DNA from: Lysobacter sp. HDW10
Lineage (GTDB): Bacteria; Pseudomonadota; Gammaproteobacteria; Xanthomonadales; Xanthomonadaceae
Reading direction: 5' to 3'
NCBI RefSeq assembly: GCF_011300685.1
Contig: NZ_CP049864.1
Location: 922,885-986,884, forward strand
DNA length: 64,000 nt
Shown: piece after piece, positions 46,841-55,997 of the stretch
Position numbering within the stretch: the stretch's first letter is position 1
How the letters are laid out: the number at the start of each line of letters is the position of its first letter
Position numbers and translations under genes: made by a program
Notes under the pieces: model-generated
Told to the model about the DNA's origin: nothing
What the model saw: only the letters and a program-made list of their open reading frames with translations
Databases searched by the model: none

Positions 46841-47620
46841 ATGAATACATTGCCTTTCCATGCGCCACCCAAGCACACCCATGCGGTTTGGCTGGGGATT
46901 CTGCTGTCCCAGCTGCTGGTTGTAGCGGTTTGGTATCGATTTGGCTGGCAATGGGGCGTGCCACTGCTGTTTTTGACGCATGCCGTGTTGATGTGGGGTG
47001 TCTTGTATCCGGGGTCCAAGCTGTATTCGCCGGTGCTGACACGCCTTCCGATCACCGACAAACGCGTCTGGCTCACGATTGATGATGGCCCTTCGGATGA
47101 AACGCCGGCCATTTTGGATTTGCTCGACAAACACAATGCGCGTGCCACGTTCTTCTTGGTCGGAGATCGTGCGGCCGCGCGCCCTGACTGGGCCCGCGAG
47201 ATCGTCGAGCGCGGACACGGCATCGGCAACCACAGTCATTCCCACCCGCAAGCTTGGTTTTGGGCCTTAGGGCCTGTGCGCATGCGTCAGCAAATTGAAG
47301 CGGCTCAAGCGCAGCTGACGACAGTGACCGGCGTTCGACCGCATTGGTTTCGTGCCGTTGTCGGTATGGCGAATCCGTTTGTATCGGCACCGCTGAAGGA
47401 CCTGCATCTGGCGCGCGTGGGTTGGAGCGCGCGCGGTTTTGATGCGGTGAAAGCCAATGACGCCGATGTGATCGCGCGCATTGAGAAAGCTCTTGCACCG
47501 GGGGCCATCATCTTGATGCACGAAGGTGCACCACACGGGCGCAATGTGTCGCAGCTGTCGCAGCTGTTGGTGCGTTTGGAAGCCTTGGGGTATTCGACGG
47601 TTTTGCCAGAGTCGCTTTAA
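46841..47620 (+). CDS. Polysaccharide deacetylase (NodB-domain) family membrane protein
   Basis: A 259-residue protein with two N-terminal hydrophobic helices (about 17-33 and 38-55), then a NodB homology domain: LTIDDGPSDETPAILDLL carries the catalytic Asp and metal-binding Asp, GIGNHSHSHPQ the two His, and ILMHEGAPHG the late His. The family removes acetyl or formyl groups from amino sugars; the membrane anchor and short length recall ArnD-like deformylases. It is monocistronic and its stop codon overlaps the convergent methyltransferase stop by 4 bases. Confidence 0.86.
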   Translation: MNTLPFHAPPKHTHAVWLGILLSQLLVVAVWYRFGWQWGVPLLFLTHAVLMWGVLYPGSKLYSPVLTRLPITDKRVWLTIDDGPSDETPAILDLLDKHNARATFFLVGDRAAARPDWAREIVERGHGIGNHSHSHPQAWFWALGPVRMRQQIEAAQAQLTTVTGVRPHWFRAVVGMANPFVSAPLKDLHLARVGWSARGFDAVKANDADVIARIEKALAPGAIILMHEGAPHGRNVSQLSQLLVRLEALGYSTVLPESL

Positions 47621-48291
47621 GCCCGGCGCGCCACCAGCAACCAATTGTTAAACGGCGTGCCACTCTTGAGTGGTGTGGTTTCAACGTTGAATCCGCCTTC
47701 CGCCAAAAACGCCTGCAGCACGTCCAAGCGTGGATAGCGGCTCGCACCCGTACGCATCCAGCCCCAATGCTTCGACATGTTGTCGACCCAGCCGGTAAAC
47801 GCCGAACTTGCATTGCGTTCTTCAATGCCCGTGCGAATTACAAACATGCCGTCCGCTGAAACGCGTTGCATGGCATCACGCAGCAATTGCCAGCGGGCTT
47901 CGTCATTCGGCAAGAACTGAAGCACGTCCAACAAGGTGACGCTGCCCGAATGTGCCGGTAAACCCTGTGTGACATCACGGCGTTCGAAGTGGACGTCGTT
48001 CAAGCGGTTCGTTTCAGCGCCGCGTGTTGCCATGCGGATTTTGCGTGCATCAAAATCCACGCCTGCATAAGGTGTGGTGACGCCCGTGTCGCGCAGCAAC
48101 TGTGCCAACAGACCAATGCCGCAGCCGATATCGAGCAAGGGCGCCGAATAGCCTTGCAGTGCAGTTAACACGCCCGGATACAACGGATCGGTTTTTAACT
48201 TGATGCGCGCATAGTGGTAGTAATAGCGATCAAAACTAAACCGTTGCGGGAAATAAGCGCGCGATACGCGTTCGATCTGATCGGCCTTCAT
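47617..48291 (-). CDS. Class I SAM-dependent methyltransferase
   Basis: A 224-residue methyltransferase with the SAM motif LLDIGCGIGLLAQLLRD, acidic loop GVDFDARKIRMA, motif around VTLLDVLQFLPNDEARWQLLRDAM. Substrate not predictable. The N-terminal block FSFDRYYYHYARIKLKTDPLY resembles methyltransferases found with lipid- or fatty-acyl-biosynthetic genes. The start overlaps the SGNH hydrolase stop by 4 bases, so it is the last gene of an aminotransferase-SGNH-methyltransferase operon. Confidence 0.85.
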   Translation of the reverse strand: MKADQIERVSRAYFPQRFSFDRYYYHYARIKLKTDPLYPGVLTALQGYSAPLLDIGCGIGLLAQLLRDTGVTTPYAGVDFDARKIRMATRGAETNRLNDVHFERRDVTQGLPAHSGSVTLLDVLQFLPNDEARWQLLRDAMQRVSADGMFVIRTGIEERNASSAFTGWVDNMSKHWGWMRTGASRYPRLDVLQAFLAEGGFNVETTPLKSGTPFNNWLLVARRA

Positions 48292-48911
48292 AGCGTGGCT
48301 TCAATCGAAGGCATGTGGCGCACAACCGGCAGTGCCTCTGCTGCCCATAGGGCATACATGGCACCCGAAGGATGCAGTGCGTCAGCGACCAACATGTCGA
48401 CCTCGCCACCAAAACGTCTTGATGCCGGCGTGATGTCTACGAAGCGCACGGCGAACCTGTCACAGACCTCGCGCGCAGCGGCATTGAACTGATCAATCTC
48501 TTCGCCAATCTGTTGCGGGTCGCGCTTTTGTTCGCGCGCAAATGGCGTGACGCCCCAATCCGGAATCGACAGCACGAAGACGCGATCAACATCGCCGCGC
48601 GCATAAAGGATGGCGCGCGCAAGCAGGCGTTCGAACTCGGCAACATACTCTTGCAACGACAACGCACGGTATTGGTTGTTGACGCCAATGAGCAAGCTGA
48701 CCAAATCCCACGTTTCGCCCAAGGGCTCAAGCGCATCGAGTCGCGATTGCAACTCGCCTGTCGTCCAGCCTGTCGTTGCGACAATATGCGGCAGCGCGAT
48801 TGCGACACCTTCGTTTCTCAGCGCGCGTACGAGTTGATGTCCCCAGCGGTCGTCTTCGTCAACACCTTCGCCGATCGTATAGCTATCGCCCAACTGCAAG
48901 AAATTCATCAT
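48288..48911 (-). CDS. SGNH/GDSL family hydrolase
   Basis: A 207-residue lipase/esterase-like hydrolase with no signal peptide. Block I GDSYTIGEG has the nucleophile Ser, a Gly/Asn-type block occurs in LLIGVNNQYR, and block V DALHPSG holds the catalytic Asp-x-x-His. Probably cytosolic esterase or thioesterase activity. Two consecutive ATGs allow a one-residue choice; either overlaps the aminotransferase stop. It is embedded in a three-gene operon. Confidence 0.87.
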   Translation of the reverse strand: MMNFLQLGDSYTIGEGVDEDDRWGHQLVRALRNEGVAIALPHIVATTGWTTGELQSRLDALEPLGETWDLVSLLIGVNNQYRALSLQEYVAEFERLLARAILYARGDVDRVFVLSIPDWGVTPFAREQKRDPQQIGEEIDQFNAAAREVCDRFAVRFVDITPASRRFGGEVDMLVADALHPSGAMYALWAAEALPVVRHMPSIEATL

Positions 48912-50137
48912 GCAGCTAACGCTGCCCGTTTCTCCAACACCCTGTCAATGCGCGTGAAGACATCACGCAAGACTTCCGGGCGTGGCAACAAGGTCACGCG
49001 GAAGTGGTTGCGATAGGGCACGTTGAAGCTCGAGCCTGGCACGATCAATACGTCTTCAGTTTCAAGCAATTCGAGCGCAAAGGCATGATCGTCAAAGCCA
49101 CGCGCTGCAGGACCCACAACGGCTGGAAAGCCGTACAAAGCGCCGGCAGGCGCGACGAGTGAAAGGTGCGAGCTTTCTTCGCAGGCCTCAATCAATGCAC
49201 GACGGGTTTCGTAGAGTCGGCCCGACGGCGTGCACAAAGGTGTAATGGTGTCGACGCCATTCAACGCCGCCTCAATGGCCACTTGGCCTGGCACATTGGC
49301 GCACAAGCGCAAGGCGCCCAAAAGATCCATTGCATGTGCATACGACTGCGTGGCGGCACGGTCTCCGCTCAGCACTGCCCAACCGACGCGCCAACCACAT
49401 GCGCGATGCACTTTAGACAAGCCGCCGAATGAAATACACGGTTGATCACCCGCGATCGGTGCCAAGGGCTCGAAGGTCGCATCGTCATACAAAATGTGAT
49501 CGTAGATTTCGTCTGCCATCAACAAGACGCCATGCTTGCGTGCAATCGCGACAATCGCTTCCAAGGTTTCGCGCGGGTAACTCGCGCCGGTCGGATTGTT
49601 GGGGTTGATCAACACGATTGCGCGCGTACGCGAAGAGATGAGGGATTCGATCTCACTCGGATCCGGTTGAAAACCGTTCTCTGGCAAACATTGGTAATAC
49701 ACGGGGCGACCGTCGTTCAAAATCGTCGCCGCACTCCAAAGCGGGTAATCCGGCGAAGGCAGTAAGACTTCGTCGCCAGGATTCAACAAGGCGCGCAACG
49801 AGATATCGATCAGTTCACTCACGCCGTTGCCAACAAATACCCGTTCAGCAGACACATCTTGTGCACCACGACGTACGTGGTGTGAAGCGATCGCTTCGCG
49901 TGCCTGCGGCAAGCCTTGTTGATGCGTGTATGGATCGGTGTCGGCAATGTGCTGCACGATCGCGTTTTGCAAATGCTCAGGTGCGCGAAAACCAAAGTTG
50001 CCGGGGTTGCCGATGTTGAGCTTCACCAAGGTGCGGCCCTGACTTTCCAATTCGCGCGCCCTGCGCGCCAAGGCGCCACGGATTTCGTATCTGACTTCGG
50101 ACAAACGTTCGCGCGTGGGTAAGGGCTGGAAAGACAT
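48908..50137 (-). CDS. PLP-dependent aminotransferase (class I/II, AlaA-like)
   Basis: A 409-residue fold-type I aminotransferase. LNIGNPGNFGFRAP, SPDYPLWSA, INPNNPTGASYP (with the Asn contacting PLP), LMADEIYDHILYDD (Asp contacting pyridine N), SFGGLSKVHRACGWRVGW (Schiff-base Lys) and FRVTLLPRPEVLRDV (carboxylate Arg) are all present. This matches AlaA/YfbQ-type alanine-pyruvate transaminases. ATG 50137 is preferred to the longer frame at 50188, which would cross into the rsgA side. It is first in the operon with SGNH and methyltransferase genes. Confidence 0.9.
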   Translation of the reverse strand: MSFQPLPTRERLSEVRYEIRGALARRARELESQGRTLVKLNIGNPGNFGFRAPEHLQNAIVQHIADTDPYTHQQGLPQAREAIASHHVRRGAQDVSAERVFVGNGVSELIDISLRALLNPGDEVLLPSPDYPLWSAATILNDGRPVYYQCLPENGFQPDPSEIESLISSRTRAIVLINPNNPTGASYPRETLEAIVAIARKHGVLLMADEIYDHILYDDATFEPLAPIAGDQPCISFGGLSKVHRACGWRVGWAVLSGDRAATQSYAHAMDLLGALRLCANVPGQVAIEAALNGVDTITPLCTPSGRLYETRRALIEACEESSHLSLVAPAGALYGFPAVVGPAARGFDDHAFALELLETEDVLIVPGSSFNVPYRNHFRVTLLPRPEVLRDVFTRIDRVLEKRAALAA

Positions 50138-50250
50138 ACGTCGGTTCAAAAGGCGTGAAACGCCCAAGATTACGGGAAACCTTGGCATTCCGCGATGGTT
50201 TCAGCGGCCTAAGGCTAAAATGCCTCGATGAAGATCAACCCCTACGCATT

Positions 50251-51285
50251 GTGGAATTGAGTACTGCCGGATTGGCATCGATCGGCTGGCCTGCTGCGCC
50301 GCCCGAATCTTGGCAGACATTGATGCGTGAACATCCTGAATGTCGTGTGGCGCGCGTGGTCGAACAGCATCGCGCGGGCTATCGGGTCAGCCAAGACGGC
50401 ATCGATGCTTTCAAAGTGGAATCGCCGCCGGAATGGACACGCCCCAGGGTGAGTCCGGATATTCGCGCAGGCGTGGGAGATTGGGTGTTGCTAGACGGCG
50501 TGCGCATCGTGGCCCTGCTGCCCCGCTATAGCGCAATGAAGCGCGCGGCTGCCGGCGAACACTACAAACAACAGTTGATTGCCGCCAATATCGATACGGC
50601 CTTTGTCGTCTGCGGATTGGACGACGATTTCAACCCGCGCCGAATCGAGCGCTATCTGATGTTGGTGCGCGCAGGCGGGGTGCACCCGGTCGTGGTGCTG
50701 ACCAAGGCGGATATCGGTGAACGACTCGACGAAGCGCGCGTGATGCTGGATGCATTGCCGGACGAAGGCGTTGCCGTCATCGCCTTGAACGCGTTGGACA
50801 GCAGTGCCGTCGGCGCCTTGGCCCCGTGGCTTGGCGAAGGCAGCACCGTGGTCTTGGTCGGTTCAAGCGGTGCGGGCAAGTCGACGCTCACGAATACCTT
50901 ATTGGGCGAAGCGCGAATGCGCACGGGCGCCGTTCGTGCGCACGACTCTCGCGGTCGGCACACCACCACGCATCGCGCCTTAATGCGTTTACCTTCCGGC
51001 GCATGTTTGATTGATACACCCGGTATGCGCGAACTTAAGCCGACCGGCGAAGAAGATGAAGCGGCGGTCACTTTCCATGACATCGAAGCGCTCGAAATCC
51101 AATGCAAGTTTCGCGACTGCCAGCATCTGAAAGAGCCCGGCTGCGCGGTCAATGCGGCCATTGCCGAAGGTCGCTTGGATCCGGCGCGCCTACACAGCTG
51201 GCGCAAGCTCCACGAAGAAGTCGCCTCGGCGGCTTTGGCCAAAACAGAAAGCCAAAAGATTCGAGGTCGCAGACCCAACACGTGA
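50251..51285 (+). CDS. rsgA: Small ribosomal subunit biogenesis GTPase RsgA
   Basis: Circularly permuted GTPase that checks 30S maturation, 344 residues. OB-fold domain (RAGYRVSQDGIDAFKVESPPEW), G4 LTKAD, G1 GSSGAGKSTLTN, G3 DTPGM, then the zinc module around CKFRDCQHLKEPGC with Cys-His-Cys ligands. The start is uncertain. I prefer GTG 50251 because the sequence then begins MELSTAGLASIGWP, aligned with the known N-terminus, and leaves room for a promoter. A GTG at 50155 would extend by 32 residues and put the start only 18 bases from the divergent gene. Confidence 0.9.
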   Translation: MELSTAGLASIGWPAAPPESWQTLMREHPECRVARVVEQHRAGYRVSQDGIDAFKVESPPEWTRPRVSPDIRAGVGDWVLLDGVRIVALLPRYSAMKRAAAGEHYKQQLIAANIDTAFVVCGLDDDFNPRRIERYLMLVRAGGVHPVVVLTKADIGERLDEARVMLDALPDEGVAVIALNALDSSAVGALAPWLGEGSTVVLVGSSGAGKSTLTNTLLGEARMRTGAVRAHDSRGRHTTTHRALMRLPSGACLIDTPGMRELKPTGEEDEAAVTFHDIEALEIQCKFRDCQHLKEPGCAVNAAIAEGRLDPARLHSWRKLHEEVASAALAKTESQKIRGRRPNT

Positions 51286-51304
51286 CTATGTCTAAGCTAT
51301 TCGG

Positions 51305-52627
51305 ATGAGCGAAGAACAGTCGAACTGGACGCCAGACATCGCGCACCACGCTGCGCTGGACGCACGCATGGTGGAAGCCGCACGTGGCTTGCGCCTATTG
51401 AGCTTGGTCAGTTGGCCAGCGCAATTGCAGCAACCATTTATCGAGTCATGGCAAGCCGGCCAACCGAAGTTGCCGGTGATCGACTATCCCAAACACGATT
51501 TCTCGGACGCACGTCGCGAACTGCAGGCGGTGATGCACGAAGCAGAAGCAGGGCACCCATTGGGTGATTACCTGATCGAAAGTGCACGCAGTTGGGACCA
51601 TGCCGCCGAATTGTTGGAGAACCTCGGCACCGCGCGGGTCACGGAATTATCGAAGACCTTGTACGGCACACCCGATGAGCAACTGCCGGGCAATGGCCCC
51701 ACCGCGCGTGAGGCAGCGACACACTTCATCACGATTGCAAGTGAGTTGGACCATGAATTGGTCTCGCCTGCAGAAACCGTTCCCGTGTCTGCCACCGCAT
51801 TAGCGCTACAACTCCAAAGCGACCTCGATGATTTCTTCGACGGTCGCATGATCACAGTTGAACTCGATCCCAACTTGATCGCAAAGGCCGCCGCAGCAGC
51901 CACGCGCATTCGCTTGCGCAATTCCGCCATTTTTACCGACTACGATCGCGCGCAATTGCTGCAACACGAAGCCTTGGTGCATTCGCTGACGGCTTTGAAC
52001 GGTCGTATGCAGCCGGTCGTGAAAAGTCTTGAATTGTCTTCGCCGCGGACGACCACGACGCAAGAAGGCCTCGCGACCTTTGCCGAGCAAATCACCGGCA
52101 GTACAGATATTCAGCGCATGAAGCGGGTGAGTTTGCGTATTGAAGCCGTTGCACAAGCGCTGGACGGCGCTGATTTCATCGACATCTTCAAATACTTCCT
52201 TGCACAAGGACAAAGCGTCGAAGAGAGCTTCGCCTCGTCACAACGCGTCTTCCGCGGCGTACCTGCAACGGGTGGTCTGGCCTTCACCAAAGACACCGTG
52301 TATCTGCGTGGCTTGGTCAGTGTGCACACCTTCTTCCGTTGGTCTCTGCGGCAAGACCGCTTGCGCCTATGTCGCCAACTGTTCTCCGGCAAGATGACGC
52401 TAGACGACGTCATGCGCTTTGAGCCCATGCAGGCGGCCGGTGTGATTGCACCGCCGCGATGGCTGCCGCATTGGGTGGAACGCGCGAATGGCTTGGCCGG
52501 TGTGCTGGCTTTCTCACTGTTCGCAAACAAGATTCGTCTGGATCAAATCACCGACAAATTGTTCCCGCATCACGCCGACCCTGAGGGCGAGCACGATGAA
52601 AAGGCGTCACCTGGGCTTGGTACCTGA
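51305..52627 (+). CDS. DUF1704/QEGLA-motif protein, putative HExxxH metallopeptidase
   Basis: A 440-residue soluble protein of the DUF1704 family (TIGR02421), annotated elsewhere as a flavohaemoglobin-expression-modulating QEGLA protein. It contains HEALVH at residues 221-226, an HExxxH pattern, and TTQEGLATFAEQ, where Glu254 could be the third metal ligand. The eukaryotic DUF1704 member MATCAP is a tubulin tyrosine carboxypeptidase with the same HExxxH arrangement, so hydrolase activity is plausible. It follows rsgA by 19 bases on the same strand. Confidence 0.82.
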   Translation: MSEEQSNWTPDIAHHAALDARMVEAARGLRLLSLVSWPAQLQQPFIESWQAGQPKLPVIDYPKHDFSDARRELQAVMHEAEAGHPLGDYLIESARSWDHAAELLENLGTARVTELSKTLYGTPDEQLPGNGPTAREAATHFITIASELDHELVSPAETVPVSATALALQLQSDLDDFFDGRMITVELDPNLIAKAAAAATRIRLRNSAIFTDYDRAQLLQHEALVHSLTALNGRMQPVVKSLELSSPRTTTTQEGLATFAEQITGSTDIQRMKRVSLRIEAVAQALDGADFIDIFKYFLAQGQSVEESFASSQRVFRGVPATGGLAFTKDTVYLRGLVSVHTFFRWSLRQDRLRLCRQLFSGKMTLDDVMRFEPMQAAGVIAPPRWLPHWVERANGLAGVLAFSLFANKIRLDQITDKLFPHHADPEGEHDEKASPGLGT

Positions 52628-52678
52628 GCGTATGGTGTCGCCGCGTTAGAATCGAGGTTCGTCCCAGAGCTTTGCATC

Positions 52679-54988
52679 ATGTCCGATCAGGAAAACTTCA
52701 AACAAGCCGCCCTTGACTATCACCGTTTGGCACCGGCGGGCAAAATCCAGATCTCGGCAACCAAGCCCATGGTGACGCAGCGCGATCTGTCGCTGGCGTA
52801 CTCGCCGGGTGTCGCGTACGCCTGTGAAGCCATCGTCGAAGATCCGAACGCAGCCAGTGATCTGACTGCGCGCGCCAACTTGGTGGCCGTGGTCACCAAC
52901 GGCACGGCGGTCCTCGGCCTCGGCGACATCGGTCCGTTGGCCGGCAAGCCGGTGATGGAAGGCAAGGGTGTGTTGTTCAAGAAGTTCGCCAATATCGATG
53001 TGTTCGATATCGAGTTGGCTGAGCGCGACCCTGACAAGCTCGTCGACATCATTGCCGCAATGGAGCCGACTTTCGGCGGCATCAATCTCGAAGACATCAA
53101 AGCGCCTGAATGTTTCTACATCGAGCGCAAGTTGCGCGAGCGCATGAATATTCCGGTCTTCCACGATGACCAACATGGCACCGCCATCATTGTGGGTGCC
53201 GCCGTGTTGAATGCATTGGAAGTTGCGGGCAAAGACATCACGCAAGTGAAACTTGCCACGTCGGGTGCCGGTGCCGCAGGGATCGCCTGTCTCGACATGC
53301 TGGTCGCACTCGGCATGAAGCCGGAAAACATCTTGGCTTTCGACCGCGAAGGTGTGATCTACAAAGATCGCCCGAATCTCGATCCCGACAAGTCGCGTTA
53401 TGCGCGCGATACAGACAAACGCAGTTTGGCGGAAATCGTTGAAGGCGCAGATATCTTCCTCGGCTTGTCAGCCGGCGGTATTCTGAAGGCAGAGATGGTC
53501 GAGAAGATGGCGACGCGCCCAATCATTCTCGCCCTGGCCAATCCCTATCCGGAGATCATGCCGGAGGACGCCAAGCGCGTGCGTCCGGACGCGATCATTG
53601 CAACCGGCCGCAGTGACTACCCGAACCAAGTCAATAACGCTTTGTGCTTCCCGTATATATTCCGTGGCGCTTTGGATGTGGGCGCGCGCGAGATCAACGA
53701 GGACATGAAGCTCGCCTGCGTGCGTGCGATTGCGAAGCTCGCACGCATGGAAGCGAGCGATCTTGGCAGTGCCTATGGCAACGACATTCCGAAGTTCGGC
53801 GATGAATATTTGATTCCGCGCCCCTTCGATCCGCGCTTGATCGAAGTGATTGCACCCGCTGTTGCAAAAGCCGCAATGGCGTCTGGCGTTGCCACGCGTC
53901 CGCTCAAGAACATCGCCGACTACGAAGAGAAATTGGCGCAGTTCATTCATCGCACCAAGTTGATGATGCGTCCGGTGTACGAACGTGCGGTGCAAGACGT
54001 GCAACGCGTGGTGTATGCAGAAGGCGAGGAATACACCGTGTTGCGCGCCGTGCAAGTCGTCATCGACGAGAAGTTGGCGCGTCCGATTCTGGTGGGTCGC
54101 CCCGATGTGATCGCCCGCCGTATCGACAAGTTGTCGCTGCGCATGCGCCCCGGCCAAGATTTCGATTTGGTCAATATCAATGATGATCCGCGCTTCAACG
54201 ACTACTGGCAGCAGTATCACCTGCGCAATGAACGCAACGGCGTGACACAAGACGCCGCGAAGAATTTGGTGCGTTCGCGCCCGACTTTGGTGGCCGCCTT
54301 GATGGTGGAACGCGGTGATGCGGATGCCATGATCTGTGGCCTGGTCGGTCGCTATCACAAGAAACTCGGCTATCTGCGCAGCGTGTTCGATCTCGAGCCC
54401 GGTGCGACAGGGACCGCGGCGATGACCGGCGTGTTGAATGATGCCGGCGCGTGGTTCTTCACAGACACACACGTGCAATATGACCCGAGTGCGGAGCGCG
54501 TTGCAGAAACCACCTTGCAAGCCAGCTATCGCATGAAGCTGTTTGGCATCCAGCCGAACGTTGCGCTGTTGTCACATGGCAACTTTGGGAGTCATTCCGA
54601 TGCATCGGCCACCAAGATGCAGGCCGCACTGAAACTCGTGCGTGCACGTGTGCCGGGTCTCTCGGTAGACGGCGAAATGATGGCTGACACAGCGTGGGAC
54701 GAAGCATTGCGCAAGCGCATCTTCCCGAACACCACCATGGAAGGCGTGGCCAACTTGTTGGTGATGCCGAATCTCGATGCCGCAAACATTGGCTACAACT
54801 TGGTGCGCGTTGCCACCAACGGCGTTGCCATCGGACCGATCTTGATGGGTCTGGATAAACCGGCGCACATCTTGACGCCTGCCTCGAGCGCACGTCGTGT
54901 GGTGAACATGACCGCCATTGCAGCGGTGGATGCGCAAATTCGCAAAGTGCGCGCGCAAGAACGCAGCAACAAAGCATCGAATGCTTGA
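52679..54988 (+). CDS. maeB: NADP-dependent malic enzyme with phosphotransacetylase-like domain
   Basis: A 769-residue MaeB-type enzyme that oxidatively decarboxylates malate to pyruvate with NADPH formation. N-terminal malic-enzyme domain: [22 protein letters not shown], Tyr/Lys active site, [11 protein letters not shown] metal region and [11 protein letters not shown] for NADP. Residues about 440-769 are a phosphate-acetyltransferase-like regulatory domain ([25 protein letters not shown]). The GT2 gene starts inside its last codons (8-base overlap). Confidence 0.95.
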   Translation: MSDQENFKQAALDYHRLAPAGKIQISATKPMVTQRDLSLAYSPGVAYACEAIVEDPNAASDLTARANLVAVVTNGTAVLGLGDIGPLAGKPVMEGKGVLFKKFANIDVFDIELAERDPDKLVDIIAAMEPTFGGINLEDIKAPECFYIERKLRERMNIPVFHDDQHGTAIIVGAAVLNALEVAGKDITQVKLATSGAGAAGIACLDMLVALGMKPENILAFDREGVIYKDRPNLDPDKSRYARDTDKRSLAEIVEGADIFLGLSAGGILKAEMVEKMATRPIILALANPYPEIMPEDAKRVRPDAIIATGRSDYPNQVNNALCFPYIFRGALDVGAREINEDMKLACVRAIAKLARMEASDLGSAYGNDIPKFGDEYLIPRPFDPRLIEVIAPAVAKAAMASGVATRPLKNIADYEEKLAQFIHRTKLMMRPVYERAVQDVQRVVYAEGEEYTVLRAVQVVIDEKLARPILVGRPDVIARRIDKLSLRMRPGQDFDLVNINDDPRFNDYWQQYHLRNERNGVTQDAAKNLVRSRPTLVAALMVERGDADAMICGLVGRYHKKLGYLRSVFDLEPGATGTAAMTGVLNDAGAWFFTDTHVQYDPSAERVAETTLQASYRMKLFGIQPNVALLSHGNFGSHSDASATKMQAALKLVRARVPGLSVDGEMMADTAWDEALRKRIFPNTTMEGVANLLVMPNLDAANIGYNLVRVATNGVAIGPILMGLDKPAHILTPASSARRVVNMTAIAAVDAQIRKVRAQERSNKASNA

Positions 54989-55988
54989 AGCAAGTGTCCA
55001 TGGCGCACAACATGCGCCATCGGGCGGATGGCGAGCGACCTTTTTGGTCGTTTGCTATCAAATGTCAGAAACAGTTTTAGCGGCTGTCGAAGGCGCGCTG
55101 TCACAAACCATCCCTTGCGAAATCATCGTGTCGGACGACGCATCGTGTGTACAGACCGTGCCCAAAGTGCGCGCGTTCTTGCAGGGCTATGAAGGCCCGC
55201 ATCGCGTCATCGTGCGCAGTACCGCGCGCAACTTAGGCCTCTGCGCACACCTCAATGAGCTCGCGGCCATGGCCACTGCGCCGGTCTTGTTCAATTCGGC
55301 CGGAGACGATGTCTCACTCCCGACGCGCGTTGAAACACTCTTGCACGTGTTCGATACAGAAGCCGATGCGCAGGTGGTGGGATCCCGAGTCGATGACGTC
55401 GATGCTCAGGGACGATTGCTCGAAGCCAATACACGCGGTCTGCCTCCGACGGTCGATCAAGACTGGTTGATCAATCGCGGCAAACTGGCGACGATCCTGG
55501 GCGCCAGCATGGCAGTCAGAACCACATTGCTGACGGCACTGCCACCTTTGCAAGGCCGTGTGGAAGACAACATGCTGATGCTGCGCGGCGCATTGCTGGG
55601 TAGTTGTCGCTGTGTGCAAGACACATTGCTTAAATACCGACGCCACGACAACAACTTAGGCGATTGGGTGTTTGATCGAAGCAAGCAAGGTTATGAAGGT
55701 TGGAAACGCAGGCAATTGCGCGTCGCCGAGATGTACGTGGAGATTGCGGATGATCAAATGCGATGCATTCAAGCGCGTCCTGATCTTCCTACCGAACGCC
55801 TTCAACGTGGACATCAATTGCAAGCCCTGTATCGCATCGAAGCACGACAACGCATCACGATGATCGAACAACCGCGCATTCGCTGGTTCTCGCCATTGTG
55901 GCAAGGCTTGCGCACACGTGGCCTGCGCCGAAAGAGTGCGGAACGCGCGTTGAAAGTATTCCTGCCGAGAAAATTCTTCGGACGCTAA
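54981..55988 (+). CDS. Glycosyltransferase family 2
   Basis: A 335-residue GT-A enzyme. The N-terminus has TFLVVCYQMSETVLAAVEGAL, VSDDASCVQTV and LFNSAGDDVSLPTR (DxD-like). A later block reads SMAVRTTLL and EDNMLMLRGALLG, typical of rhamnosyl- or galactosyl-transferases in surface-glycan clusters. The C-terminus is basic. ATG 54981 overlaps maeB by 8 bases; the longer frame to 54918 lies inside maeB. It converges with another GT2 gene 10 bases away. Confidence 0.82.
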   Translation: MLEASVHGAQHAPSGGWRATFLVVCYQMSETVLAAVEGALSQTIPCEIIVSDDASCVQTVPKVRAFLQGYEGPHRVIVRSTARNLGLCAHLNELAAMATAPVLFNSAGDDVSLPTRVETLLHVFDTEADAQVVGSRVDDVDAQGRLLEANTRGLPPTVDQDWLINRGKLATILGASMAVRTTLLTALPPLQGRVEDNMLMLRGALLGSCRCVQDTLLKYRRHDNNLGDWVFDRSKQGYEGWKRRQLRVAEMYVEIADDQMRCIQARPDLPTERLQRGHQLQALYRIEARQRITMIEQPRIRWFSPLWQGLRTRGLRRKSAERALKVFLPRKFFGR

Positions 55989-55997
55989 CACGCAGGC

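Noticed and set aside
53468-54520. Long open frame antisense to maeB (about 350 codons)
   Set aside because: It runs exactly opposite a well-supported malic enzyme gene and encodes a His/Arg-rich sequence with no motif, the usual shadow of strong codon bias.
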